From the NCBI GenBank assembly GCA_964515555.1, contig CAZEVY010000106.1:1-18968 (forward strand): 18,968 bases of DNA, read 5' to 3'. Source of the stretch: CAZEVY01 sp964515555 (GTDB lineage: Bacteria; Acidobacteriota; Terriglobia; Bryobacterales; Bryobacteraceae). The translations under genes were made by a program, and so were the position numbers. The notes below the pieces were generated by a model. The model worked only from the letters and a program-made list of their open reading frames with translations, did not search any database and was not told where the DNA came from. Positions 1-9,084 of this stretch are shown here, piece after piece. Each line of letters opens with the position of its first letter. Positions within the stretch are counted from its first letter, which is position 1.

Positions 1-684
1 CCAATGATGATTGCTGATTACGGCGATCAGCGGGTGGCTCCCAAACCGTCGCACCTCCACGAGTCTGTTAATAATGTACGGGGGATGAAGCTCCGGCCCG
101 CCGATCGGCCGGACCTTCCGGCCGACATCGAACTCCCAGATGACCTCGCCCCGCGAAGAAAATGCGGCGATCCGCTCTCTTCCGGCCTTCAGCGCTTGGG
201 GCTTTACGGCAAAAACGACCTCTGTCGATCCATCGGAGTCAAGGTCGACGAAGATGCATTTGTGGTGAGGCGCGGATGCGTACCCACCACGATCGAGGAA
301 AAAGGGGAAGGTGTGATGCCACAACTGGGTGCCGTCATCGCCCAGTACGATCAGGACGCTGCCCTCTACGCGATAGGATGCGGGGCGCCTGGCAGGCTGC
401 AGCAGGTGGAACCCGCCGAGAGAAACCGCCAGGGCTAAGACGAGCGCCACGACCGTGCGACGAGTCCAAGGACGGCCCTTCGGCGATTCGCCTCCCCGCA
501 AGTGAGCGTTCTTGGCCAACCAGAGGTCGAGATCGAGGCCTTGAGCGATGACGCGGCCGCGAATTCCCGGTAATCTTCGGACTGGCAGGCCATGATTCCG
601 CTCCCAGCGTTGCGCGGTGGTCTTCTCCACTCCAAGATGTGAGGCTATTTCTTTCCAGCCGTTTAAGCCCCGGTCAGCTGGCAT
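1..684 (-). CDS. Membrane-anchored HTH one-component regulator with FG-GAP-like periplasmic domain (C-terminus cut by window edge)
   Basis: I translated this from the minus strand. It is open from an ATG at 684-682 to base 1, giving 228 residues with no stop. Residues about 8-45 form a helix-turn-helix with GWKEIASHLG and TAQRWERNHGLPVRR, the type abundant in Solibacter-like acidobacterial regulators. Residues 75-96 are one hydrophobic segment preceded by arginines, so the HTH should stay in the cytoplasm. The rest lies outside the membrane and carries VDLDSDGSTE (residues 147-156), a calcium-loop motif of FG-GAP/VCBS propeller repeats. The layout resembles ToxR/CadC-style membrane regulators, although the HTH family differs. 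It is divergent from the Kelch gene, which it may control. A perfect palindrome lies 8 bp before its start codon. No clear Shine-Dalgarno is visible. The ligand is unknown and the C-terminal end is missing. Confidence 0.8.
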   Translation of the reverse strand, partial: MPADRGLNGWKEIASHLGVEKTTAQRWERNHGLPVRRLPGIRGRVIAQGLDLDLWLAKNAHLRGGESPKGRPWTRRTVVALVLALAVSLGGFHLLQPARRPASYRVEGSVLIVLGDDGTQLWHHTFPFFLDRGGYASAPHHKCIFVDLDSDGSTEVVFAVKPQALKAGRERIAAFSSRGEVIWEFDVGRKVRPIGGPELHPPYIINRLVEVRRFGSHPLIAVISNHHW

Positions 685-692
685 TTCGGACA

Positions 693-711
693 GTGTAACA
701 AGCTGTTACAC
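693..711. promoter_or_regulatory. Perfect inverted repeat, candidate operator
   Basis: The sequence GTGTAACA-AGC-TGTTACAC has two perfect 8-bp arms around a 3-bp centre. It ends 8 bp before the ATG of the minus-strand regulator and lies about 90 bp before the Kelch start. It has no T-run, so a terminator is unlikely. A dyad this long in the only spacer between two divergent genes suggests a dimeric regulator binding site. The adjacent HTH protein is the obvious candidate, which is inference. Clear -35/-10 boxes were not identified here. Confidence 0.5.
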
Positions 712-799
712 GGGGGAGCAACGTGAAATACTGCACTTTGCAGCATCGTGCCGCATGATCGCGCTGGAGAATCCAGGCCCCTGCGGATACCGTTGGACC

Positions 800-2302
800 A
801 TGACTCTCCAACGCTCTCCAATCTCCTGCTTACTCGTCACCGGTTTGTTGGCTGTATCTCTCGATGGTCAAACATCGTCGACTGGCGCTATGAATGTGGC
901 GCGGGTCAACCATACGGCGACTCTACTCGTCGATGGCAGGGTGCTCGTCACGGGTGGCGACCCTGGCGGTAACTCAGCCGAGCTCTACGATCCGACGCTG
1001 GGGACTTGGCAATTCACAACTCATTCGATGGCAACCGCGCGCGCTGACCACTCCGCGGTACGCCTGTCGGATGGCCGAGTGCTGATCTTCGGTTGCGGCG
1101 CCGGATTCAATACAAGCGAGATCTTTGACCCCGCAACACAGCAGTTCACGGCGACGGGAAATCTGAACATCCAACGGTGCAGTTCGGAGGCCTTGCTGCT
1201 GTCGGACGGGCGTGTGATGGTGATCGCCGGGCGCATTCCGGGCGGATCCCCATTCGTTACCGCCACCTCGGAAATCTATAATCCAGCCACCGGTGTCTGG
1301 ACGTTGGCTGCCAGCCTCCCGACCGCCGGGACCGGGGCCATAGCGCCCGGTTATACAAACCACACCGCTAGCCTCCTGCCGGACGGCAAGGTCGTGGTGA
1401 CAGGCGGTTATGACGGGTTCACATTCAACACCGCCAGCGGAGTATTTCGCTATGACCCGGCCACCAATATTTGGACAACCCTCTCGGCGATGGCCGTGCA
1501 GCGAAATCAACATGCCGCGGCCGTGCTGCCGAGTGGCAGGCTAGTCATCGTCGCCGGGCGCCATCCCTCCTCCATCTCTTTTTCGTACGGATCCACCGAA
1601 CTCTACGACTTCACCGTCCCGGCTGCCGTTCCAGGGCCGTCACTCGCGAACACCCGGGCGAATCTGGCCATCGTCCGGCTGCAGGACGGCCGGGTCTTGG
1701 CGTCCGGAGGATTCAATTACCTGGGCTCACCGTGCTGCAACGTATCGACCGCAAGCCTGGAGTTGTTCGATGAAGGCGCCGGCACCTGGACCGAGGTTGG
1801 GCCCATGGTTATCGGGCGTTCCCTTCACACGGCGACACAACTCATGAACGGACAGGTACTGTTCGCTGGCGGAATGTCGTATGCCAACCCTTCGGGCGAC
1901 GTCGGAGTACTGAACAGCGCCGAGCTTTGGCCGGCTTCACCAGCGGTGACCGAGGTTGGGATCGACATCAAGCCGGGTAGTTTCCCAAACAGCCTTAACC
2001 CAGGCAGTAACGGGTCGGTTCCAGTAGCAGTCCTTGGGTCGGCAACCTTCACCGTGCTTTCGGTGAACGCAACGTCACTCACGTTTGGCAGAACGGGCAC
2101 GGAAGCGTCTCTCCGTTTCCACCACGGGGCGCCGCAGTGCTCGTTGGAGGACGTTAACGGCGATTCGCGCACGGACCTGATCTGTCACTTTCAGACTCGA
2201 TCGACCGGTTTTCAATCCGGCGATACCGTGGGCATGCTAAGAGGGCAAACGACTGGCGGTGTCCAGTTCAGCGGGACCGACACAGTGCGAATCGTGCCGT
2301 GA
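800..2302 (+). CDS. Secreted seven-repeat Kelch protein with IDIKPGS-type C-terminal domain
   Basis: This is a 500-residue protein from the ATG at 800. The frame is open upstream to 617, but that start would overlap the divergent regulator. MTLQRSPISCLLVTGLLAV reads as a signal peptide, which supports 800. Seven repeats follow between about residues 36 and 360, each with the pattern H-T/S-A...L-x-D/N-G-R/K-V-L-V-x-G-G and then ELYDP...W. Together they predict a seven-bladed Kelch propeller. From residue 388 (IDIKPGS) to the end is a separate beta-rich domain with EDVNGDSRTDL near residue 450, a pattern recurrent at the C-termini of secreted acidobacterial and myxobacterial proteins. The likely location is outside the cytoplasmic membrane, with a binding or scaffold role. 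No catalytic motif is visible and the ligand is unknown. Confidence 0.85.
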   Translation: MTLQRSPISCLLVTGLLAVSLDGQTSSTGAMNVARVNHTATLLVDGRVLVTGGDPGGNSAELYDPTLGTWQFTTHSMATARADHSAVRLSDGRVLIFGCGAGFNTSEIFDPATQQFTATGNLNIQRCSSEALLLSDGRVMVIAGRIPGGSPFVTATSEIYNPATGVWTLAASLPTAGTGAIAPGYTNHTASLLPDGKVVVTGGYDGFTFNTASGVFRYDPATNIWTTLSAMAVQRNQHAAAVLPSGRLVIVAGRHPSSISFSYGSTELYDFTVPAAVPGPSLANTRANLAIVRLQDGRVLASGGFNYLGSPCCNVSTASLELFDEGAGTWTEVGPMVIGRSLHTATQLMNGQVLFAGGMSYANPSGDVGVLNSAELWPASPAVTEVGIDIKPGSFPNSLNPGSNGSVPVAVLGSATFTVLSVNATSLTFGRTGTEASLRFHHGAPQCSLEDVNGDSRTDLICHFQTRSTGFQSGDTVGMLRGQTTGGVQFSGTDTVRIVP

Positions 2303-2303
2303 T

Positions 2304-2319
2304 CGTGAGCGTCCTCACG
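2304..2319. terminator. Short hairpin between convergent gene ends
   Basis: CGTGAG-CGTC-CTCACG is a perfect 6-bp stem with a 4-base loop. It starts just after the Kelch stop codon (2300-2302) and its right arm contains the stop of the convergent vWA gene (2317-2315). The position suits a shared terminator, but there is no T-tract on either side. It could instead be chance in GC-rich sequence. Confidence 0.25.
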
Positions 2320-4807
2320 CCCGCCGCAGCGACCACCACTCGGCGATCCCCTTCCACTTGCGCGCCACCAGCTCGGCGACATTCAGTGCGATCGCCAGCG
2401 CCAGCAGTCCCGGCCACAGCCGCAGCGTCGACGGCACCGCGCGGCTGCCCGCGTCGAACACCTCCGCGGCGCGCGGCTGGAAGCGGCCTCCGGTGTACTC
2501 GGCGACCCGCCGCAGCAGCGCTTCGTCGGCGCCGTATTCGGCGAGCTCGTCCTCCTGGCGGTAGAAGCCGACCTCCGGAAACGACCGCGACTCTTCGAGA
2601 GGCCGCAGCCGGAACAATCCCTGCCGCGAGCCGATCGAAGCTTCGCCGCGGTACACGCCCGAGGCCACCTTGCGCACCCCTACCGGCTCGCGAAAACCGT
2701 CCGGGCCGAGAATGAATATGTCGGGAACCTGACGCGGCTCCGGCACGTGCCGCGCCAGACGGTACTCGGCGACCAGGCGGCTGTTGGCCGTGTCCCAATG
2801 CACCGCCGCCTCGCCCGCCTGCGAGTGCGGCAGCAGGTCGCGGAACAGGTTCGACCAGAAACGGTCGAAGCCCGCCCAGCGCACCCACTGGTCGGCCCAA
2901 CGGCTCTTGGCGTCGGAGGCGAACACCGCCGATCTTCCCAGCCCGTACTGCCAGCGCACCAGCAGCGGGTCCTTCTGCTCGATGGCGAGAATCGAATCCG
3001 CCGATGGCTTGGCGATGAATCGCACGTAGCCCTTCAAGGGCGGCGCCGACTCCATGCCGACGCCGTCCAGAATCTGCGCCTGCTTGAGAACCATCGGCGC
3101 GGCCGGCTTCTCGATCGCCGTCGAGCCGGTGTGCTCCATCACGTCGCGCAGCAGGATCTGTTCCAGCGCCGAGGGGTCCACCAGAAAGTACGGCTTCCCC
3201 TTGGCGAACGTGGCGACCCGCTCCAGGTACGCGCGATTGACATCCTGCCCCAGGCCGACGGTCGAAATCGTCACCCGCTGCAAGGCCGCTTCCTTGGCGA
3301 GCGAAATGCTGTCGCCTTCCTCGGAAATGCCGTCGGTGAGCAGCACGATGTGCTTGAAGGTCGCGTTCACCGGCAGAATCCGGCGATAGGCCTCCGAGAG
3401 CGCCGGCGCGATCTGCGTGCCGCCGTCGGGCATGATGCCCGCCACGATCCTCTTGATGAGCTGCTTCTCCTCGGCGCGGCGAATCGGCACCGCCCACTGG
3501 AAGGAGTTGTCGAAGATCAGCACGCCGATCAGGTCGATGGGACGCAGGTTGTCGATGACGCCGATGGCCGCGATCCGCGCCAGCTCCATCTTCTTGCCTT
3601 CCATCGACGACGATTTGTCCATGATGAGCACCAGGCAGGTGCCCTCGGGCGATCGCGGCGGCGCCAGCTTGGCCGGCAGCGCGCGATCGAGCGCGTCCTC
3701 GACGCCCTTGCTCTCCACGTAGACATTCCGCTCGCCGCCGATCACCAGCAGGCCGCCGCCCTGCCGCACGAAGTCCTCGATGTCGGCCTTCACCGCCGGC
3801 GGCGTGGCCGCGAGGTCCCAGTTGTTCAGCACGACGATCTGGTAGTCGGAAAGAGCGGCCGGGATCTCGCGCGTGAACGTGGCGTCGAACTGCGCGGCTT
3901 CGAGCGTCTGGCGCAGGTGCGACTCGGTCCCCGCCGGGTCGAGCGTCAGCACCAGTACCTTGGGCCGCCGGATCGTTACCGCCTGCGCGAAACGCGCCTC
4001 GCCCAGTCCCGCCGCCCGAATCGACCCCGCCAGCTCGATCGCGCCTGCCGAGGCGATGCTGGTGTTGAGCCGCAGGAAATTGTCGCCCGCCTCCAGGCGG
4101 ATGCGGCTCGCGCCGAGCGCGCGTCCCTCGGCGGCGATCTCGACATCGGCCTCCACCGGCCGCGGCGCGCTGACTGAGATGTCGACCGGAAAGCGCTCGC
4201 CGCTGAACACCAGCGAGGGCACGCTCACCGACTGCAATCGCAGGCCGGGCCGCGGGCGTCCCGCCAGCGCGTAGGTGTCGATGGCGACGCCCAGCTCGCG
4301 CGCCTGCCAGGCGGCGCGCAGCACGCTGCCGCGATTCTCGCGCCCGTCGGAGACCAGCACCAGGCGCGGGACCATTCCGGCGGGCCCCGCGGCGATGCCG
4401 TCGCGCAGCGCCGCTTCAAGGTCGGTCGAGCGTCCGGCTTCGCCCGCGGTGTGACGCAGCTTCCAGCCGCCGGCGATCTCGGCATCCGCGGGCGCGCGCG
4501 TCTCCCGCGCGAACGCCACCACGCGGCTCCAGTGCCTCCCGCGCGCACGCTCGATGTCGGCGGCGATGCGCGATTCGCGCGCCAGGTCGTCGGCCGACAC
4601 GCTGGCCGACGTATCCACCAGCACGGTCGCGGCGACTTTGGTCTCCCAGGTCGCCAGACGCGGCTCCGCCAGCGCCGCCAGAATCGCGGCCAGCATGAGC
4701 GCCTTGAGCGCCAGACCCACGCGACGCGACGACCGCCGCCATTGCCACACCGCCCAGGCGACGGGCAGCGGCACAAGCAACAGCACCCAGGCGCGATCGA
4801 ACGTCAC
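2315..4807 (-). CDS. Double vWA-domain protein with glutamine-amidotransferase-like domain
   Basis: The protein is 830 residues from GTG at 4807, whose GTGA overlaps the stop of the upstream gene. An ATG at 4966 would run deep into that gene and add an arginine-rich, non-protein-like stretch, so GTG is preferred. Two membrane helices (about 7-23 and 33-47) precede a first vWA domain with DTSAS at residues 65-69 and LVSDG near 150-155. A middle region (about 283-380) contains the IVVLNNWD and GGGLLVIGGE strands of the class-I glutamine-amidotransferase-like fold, with no obvious catalytic Cys-His pair. A second vWA has a full MIDAS: DKSSS 397-401, T464 in GGTQI, and D492 in LTDG. A C-terminal membrane helix follows. 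It is the last gene of the moxR operon. It probably acts at the cytoplasmic membrane as a metal-dependent protein-binding partner of MoxR. The substrate is unknown. Confidence 0.85.
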   Translation of the reverse strand: MTFDRAWVLLLVPLPVAWAVWQWRRSSRRVGLALKALMLAAILAALAEPRLATWETKVAATVLVDTSASVSADDLARESRIAADIERARGRHWSRVVAFARETRAPADAEIAGGWKLRHTAGEAGRSTDLEAALRDGIAAGPAGMVPRLVLVSDGRENRGSVLRAAWQARELGVAIDTYALAGRPRPGLRLQSVSVPSLVFSGERFPVDISVSAPRPVEADVEIAAEGRALGASRIRLEAGDNFLRLNTSIASAGAIELAGSIRAAGLGEARFAQAVTIRRPKVLVLTLDPAGTESHLRQTLEAAQFDATFTREIPAALSDYQIVVLNNWDLAATPPAVKADIEDFVRQGGGLLVIGGERNVYVESKGVEDALDRALPAKLAPPRSPEGTCLVLIMDKSSSMEGKKMELARIAAIGVIDNLRPIDLIGVLIFDNSFQWAVPIRRAEEKQLIKRIVAGIMPDGGTQIAPALSEAYRRILPVNATFKHIVLLTDGISEEGDSISLAKEAALQRVTISTVGLGQDVNRAYLERVATFAKGKPYFLVDPSALEQILLRDVMEHTGSTAIEKPAAPMVLKQAQILDGVGMESAPPLKGYVRFIAKPSADSILAIEQKDPLLVRWQYGLGRSAVFASDAKSRWADQWVRWAGFDRFWSNLFRDLLPHSQAGEAAVHWDTANSRLVAEYRLARHVPEPRQVPDIFILGPDGFREPVGVRKVASGVYRGEASIGSRQGLFRLRPLEESRSFPEVGFYRQEDELAEYGADEALLRRVAEYTGGRFQPRAAEVFDAGSRAVPSTLRLWPGLLALAIALNVAELVARKWKGIAEWWSLRRA

Positions 4808-6744
4808 GACGCTTTCCTCAGCGACCCGCGCGCCCGCCGGCGCAGCCAGTTCAGATCGAGCTTCACCACGCGCGATCGCGAAGGAGGCGCCATGATGTCC
4901 CGGCGTCCATAACGCAGCCATTCGACGGCGAGCAGGATCGCGCCGGCGATGGCGAGCCACTGCCACAAATCGCGCGACGAGGCCGCGCGTTCGACGAACC
5001 CGGGCAGTCCCGCGCGCACGCCCGCCGGCGGCTGCCAGACCGATTCGGCCAGCTCCGGAAGAGCCAGCGAGTAGACCAGTCGGCGATCGCCCGCGGTCAC
5101 TTCAACGGCGCCGGGCTTGCCGGCGTGAAAGCGCAGCGATCGTCCGCGCACGGTGAACGGTAGCGGGCCGGCGGCATCGGCCACGCGCACCCTCGCCGGA
5201 TCGATCTCCTCGTCGAGCGGCACTTCCACAGCGCCGGCGCTGGCGGCGTGCAGTTCGGCCTGGCGGAAACTCCCAGCCGCCAGCCAGCGGACCATGTTGG
5301 CGAACAGCAGCGGCGTCGCCAGCTCGAAGCGCAGCGACGACCGCATGGGATGGAATCCCATGACGATCGCCTTGAACGGCCGTGCCGCCGCCGCGCCGCG
5401 CGCCACGATCAGCGGCCCCTGCGCGGATTCGGCGATCACGGCGTCGGCCGCCTCCGGCGAGAAGATCTCCGCCTCCTCGAGCCGCAGGTCGCGCGTGTGG
5501 AGGCCCGCGCCGATCGGGTGATCGGTGCGCCACTGCCGAAGTGTCACGTCGCGCGCGCGGGTGCGGATGCGAACCGGCGAGCGCTCCGCGGGCGGGTCCA
5601 CCAGGATCAGGTGCGCCGCCGGAAGCTGGGCCGGAAGGAACCCATCGAGCAGCAGAATGCCCGCGCCCTCGGGCACGCGGCAGGCCGAGGGCGCCTGGAA
5701 GACCGTCTCGGCGAGCGGATGCGCCGCCAGCAGCGGCCGCCAGGAATCGGGGTCCGCCGAACAGACGCCGATGAGCAGGGAGCGGCGCGCGGGCAGTTCG
5801 ATCACGGCGCGATCGTCGTCGGCGAGCGCGTCCTGGTGACGCAGCCGCGCCTCCAGCCATCCGGCCGCCTTGGTGCGCACCTCGAAGTTGGCCTCCTGCT
5901 CGGCGCCGGCCGCCAGCCGCAGTCTTTGCGAACCCGCGGGAGCGCCGCCGAAGGCGATCGTCAGGTCGACATCGCGCGCGCGCGTTCCGTAGTTCCGCGC
6001 CGAGACGAAGACCTGCCAGAGATCGGTCTCGGCCGCCGACCGCCGCACGCTGATCTTCTTCAGTCCGAGGTTCTCGAGGCTGGCGCGCACCGCCAGCAGC
6101 CGGAAGTTGGCCGGCGGAGTCCACCCCGCGATCTCCGATTCGCCGGTGCGGCCGGCGCCAACGAAGGCGATCTCGCCGCCGCGCGCCGCGTTCAGCTTGA
6201 GGGCGCGAGCCGCCGTCTCCACCGCCGGACGCAGCCGCAGCGCCGTCGTCGACGCCCGCGCCGAGCGGATCGCCGTCTCCAGCTTCCCGCGATCGCTCTC
6301 GAAGGCCGTGACCGGGGTGACGACGGCGTCGGCCAGCGCCACCATGACGCGATCGCCCGCCGGCAGCGCTCGCACGTACTCGATCGCCGCGCCGCGCGCG
6401 CGGTCCATCAGGACTCCCTGCGGCGATCGCGCCGCCATCCACGCCGACGTATCGAGCAGCAGCACGTGGTCGCGCGACCCGCTGTCGGGCCGGCCCCACC
6501 GCAACTGCGCCAGCGCCAGCAGCAGGCAGGCGATCCCGAGGATCTGAAGCACGAGCGACGACCACTGCCGGATGCGCCGCCGCCGCGTGGTCTCCACGGG
6601 CTGCTCGGCCGCCTGCCAGAATCGCAGCGTGGCCACGGTGAGCCGGCGGCGCGACCGGTCGAGCAGGTACAGCGCCACGACGCCCGCCGAGACGATTCCG
6701 AACAGCGCGGCGAACTCGGCCAGGGTGAGGTTGAGGAGGAACAC
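4804..6744 (-). CDS. BatA-like membrane protein with degenerate vWA domain
   Basis: This 646-residue protein starts at an ATG 3 bp after the DUF58 gene. Its N-terminus matches the aerotolerance-regulator/BatA N-terminal domain. It has a membrane helix at about 11-29, the pattern LLDRSRRRLTVATLRFW, and a second helix at about 63-81. A vWA fold follows, beginning DHVLLLDTSAWM at residues 92-103. The MIDAS motif DxSxS reads D98-T-S100-A-W102, so the second serine is lost and metal binding may be weak or absent. The C-terminal part ends with a membrane helix (WLAIAGAILLAVEWL) and a basic cytoplasmic tail. Its final codons overlap the next gene by four bases, indicating translational coupling. By family, it acts with MoxR and DUF58 proteins at the membrane. 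The sequence does not show a specific function. Confidence 0.85.
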   Translation of the reverse strand: MFLLNLTLAEFAALFGIVSAGVVALYLLDRSRRRLTVATLRFWQAAEQPVETTRRRRIRQWSSLVLQILGIACLLLALAQLRWGRPDSGSRDHVLLLDTSAWMAARSPQGVLMDRARGAAIEYVRALPAGDRVMVALADAVVTPVTAFESDRGKLETAIRSARASTTALRLRPAVETAARALKLNAARGGEIAFVGAGRTGESEIAGWTPPANFRLLAVRASLENLGLKKISVRRSAAETDLWQVFVSARNYGTRARDVDLTIAFGGAPAGSQRLRLAAGAEQEANFEVRTKAAGWLEARLRHQDALADDDRAVIELPARRSLLIGVCSADPDSWRPLLAAHPLAETVFQAPSACRVPEGAGILLLDGFLPAQLPAAHLILVDPPAERSPVRIRTRARDVTLRQWRTDHPIGAGLHTRDLRLEEAEIFSPEAADAVIAESAQGPLIVARGAAAARPFKAIVMGFHPMRSSLRFELATPLLFANMVRWLAAGSFRQAELHAASAGAVEVPLDEEIDPARVRVADAAGPLPFTVRGRSLRFHAGKPGAVEVTAGDRRLVYSLALPELAESVWQPPAGVRAGLPGFVERAASSRDLWQWLAIAGAILLAVEWLRYGRRDIMAPPSRSRVVKLDLNWLRRRARGSLRKAS

Positions 6745-6747
6745 CGC

Positions 6748-7626
6748 CTATCGCCCCCAGATCGGCGCCAGCGGACCGAACACGGTCTCCTCCAGCGGCA
6801 TCGACGTCGAAAGGCCCGCGTAGCGGCCGCCGTTGCGTATGGCGATGCGCTGCACGCGATCGCACCATTCGTCGAAGGAGCGGCGGTATCGCTCGCGCGC
6901 GCCGGCGTCGAACTCCAGCTCCAGGCGCTGCCCGCTCTCAACGTCCTCGATTTCGATCTCCCCTTCCCAGGGCGGATCGCGATCCTCGTCCGCCCACAGG
7001 TGGACCAGGAACAGCTCGTGTCCGAAGTCGGCCAGGTACTGCACGGGGCGCTCGCAATCCTGGTCGCCGAGAAAATCCGAGAGGATCACCAGCAGTCCCC
7101 GCTGCGAGTACTTTTCCAGGAAGCTGCGGGCGACGCGCAGGTAGTCGGTCTCGCCCTCCAGCGGCAGCCGCTCCAGGTAGTCCGACACGGGACCGAAGCG
7201 GTGCCTTCCGCCCGAGCACAGGAAGCGGTCGCCCAGCAGCGAGCTGAAGGGATGAATCGCGATGGTGTCGAGCCGCACCAGGCCCACGTAGGCGAGCGCC
7301 GCGGTGAGCCGCCGCGCGTAATGGAACTTCGACTGCGCGCCGGTGGACATCGAGCGGCTGGTGTCGATCAGCACGCGCACCGGAACGCGCGGCTCGATCT
7401 GGAACATCTTCAGGAAGAGCTTTTCAAGACGTAGGTAGGCGCGCCAGTTGACCGCGCGCAGGTCGTCGCCGTGGTGGAAGTGGCGGTGATCGAAAAACTC
7501 CTGGCCGGGCCCGGCGAATCGCGAGGTGTTGTGTCCGCCGACGATTCCCTGGAAAGACTTCTGCCAGTGGATGGTCAGCCGCTCCAGCTTCTCGAGGAAG
7601 GCGCGGTCGACGAGGGTCTCCTTCAT
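6748..7626 (-). CDS. DUF58 (vWA-like) protein
   Basis: The 292-residue protein contains the DUF58 hallmark region GPGQEFFDHRHFHHGDDLRAVNW at about residues 39-61, followed by a vWA-like core. Its MIDAS, DTSRS at 88-92, is intact, and ILSDF near 180 is the later strand. It has no membrane helix, unlike many DUF58 proteins, so it should be cytosolic. DUF58 genes typically sit directly after moxR, as here: the gap is 7 bp and a GAGGGGG ribosome site lies just before the ATG. The likely role is to link MoxR ATPase action to the membrane vWA proteins encoded downstream. The exact partner proteins are unknown. Confidence 0.9.
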   Translation of the reverse strand: MKETLVDRAFLEKLERLTIHWQKSFQGIVGGHNTSRFAGPGQEFFDHRHFHHGDDLRAVNWRAYLRLEKLFLKMFQIEPRVPVRVLIDTSRSMSTGAQSKFHYARRLTAALAYVGLVRLDTIAIHPFSSLLGDRFLCSGGRHRFGPVSDYLERLPLEGETDYLRVARSFLEKYSQRGLLVILSDFLGDQDCERPVQYLADFGHELFLVHLWADEDRDPPWEGEIEIEDVESGQRLELEFDAGARERYRRSFDEWCDRVQRIAIRNGGRYAGLSTSMPLEETVFGPLAPIWGR

Positions 7627-7633
7627 CGCCCCC

Positions 7634-8623
<990 letters not shown>

Positions 8624-8655
8624 GTCCCCATTCTAAGACACCACTCGCGGGAAGG

Positions 8656-9084
8656 TCAGGCGAGCGGGTTCTGCCATCGCAGATCCGGAAATCGCCTGAA
8701 GTCGAGGTCGGTGGAGGCCAGCACGGCGCCGTGCTCGATCGCGATGGCCGCCAGTACCGCGTCGGTCACCAGGGCGCCGGCGGCGCGGTGGCCGGTCACA
8801 AGCTCGCCGAGCAGATCGAGATGCCGGGGGCCCGGTTCGACGAGGTGGACGCCAGGCTCCGACAGCCAGCGCCGCACCAGATCCATGGCCTCGGCCGCGG
8901 GCTTCGGGTTCGGCCAGATGCGTGGATTGGTCGATATGCGGACAAACGCCCACAGCGTGACCCAGGGAAGGCCGATCGGCTCGGAGCCGGCGAACAGCTC
9001 CCGAAGCCAGCGCGCCGCCGCCTTGTGTTGCGGCGCGTCGGAATTATACGCGTAGAGCAGAATGTTGGCGTCGAGGATGGTCAA
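8656..9084 (-). CDS. vapC: PIN-domain toxin, VapC type
   Basis: The 142-residue PIN protein starts at TTG (9084-9082), overlapping the antitoxin stop as TTGA. The reading frame stays open much further upstream, but that part is antisense-like and overlaps the antitoxin. TILDANILLYAYN is the usual VapC N-terminus, with D5 as the first metal ligand. TDAVLA (D108) and ASTDLDF (D126, D128) supply further acids, and the end FPDLRWQNPL is typical of this VapC subfamily. The usual conserved Glu of helix 2 is not evident: that segment reads WVTLWAFVRI. The expected activity is Mg-dependent RNA cleavage, neutralised by the neighbouring RHH protein. The non-ATG start and overlap should keep toxin output low and coupled to antitoxin translation. 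The natural target RNA is unknown. Confidence 0.85.
   Translation of the reverse strand: MTILDANILLYAYNSDAPQHKAAARWLRELFAGSEPIGLPWVTLWAFVRISTNPRIWPNPKPAAEAMDLVRRWLSEPGVHLVEPGPRHLDLLGELVTGHRAAGALVTDAVLAAIAIEHGAVLASTDLDFRRFPDLRWQNPLA

Noticed and set aside
617..799. Upstream extension of the Kelch protein to the ATG at 617
   Set aside because: It overlaps the divergent regulator gene, reads as non-protein-like sequence, and hides the signal peptide that begins at 800.
2747..4177. A 476-residue plus-strand ORF opposite the vWA gene, and similar long antisense ORFs at 5248-7434, 7526-9055, 12115-13956, 13545-15146 and 14053-15156
   Set aside because: They are rich in Arg, Ala, His and Gly with no recognisable domains and lie opposite or out of frame with clearly conserved genes. 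They are shadows of high-GC codon use.
4808..4966. N-terminal extension of the double-vWA protein to the ATG at 4966
   Set aside because: It would overlap the BatA-like gene by about 160 bp with Arg/Ala-rich residues. The GTG in the GTGA overlap gives the expected membrane start.
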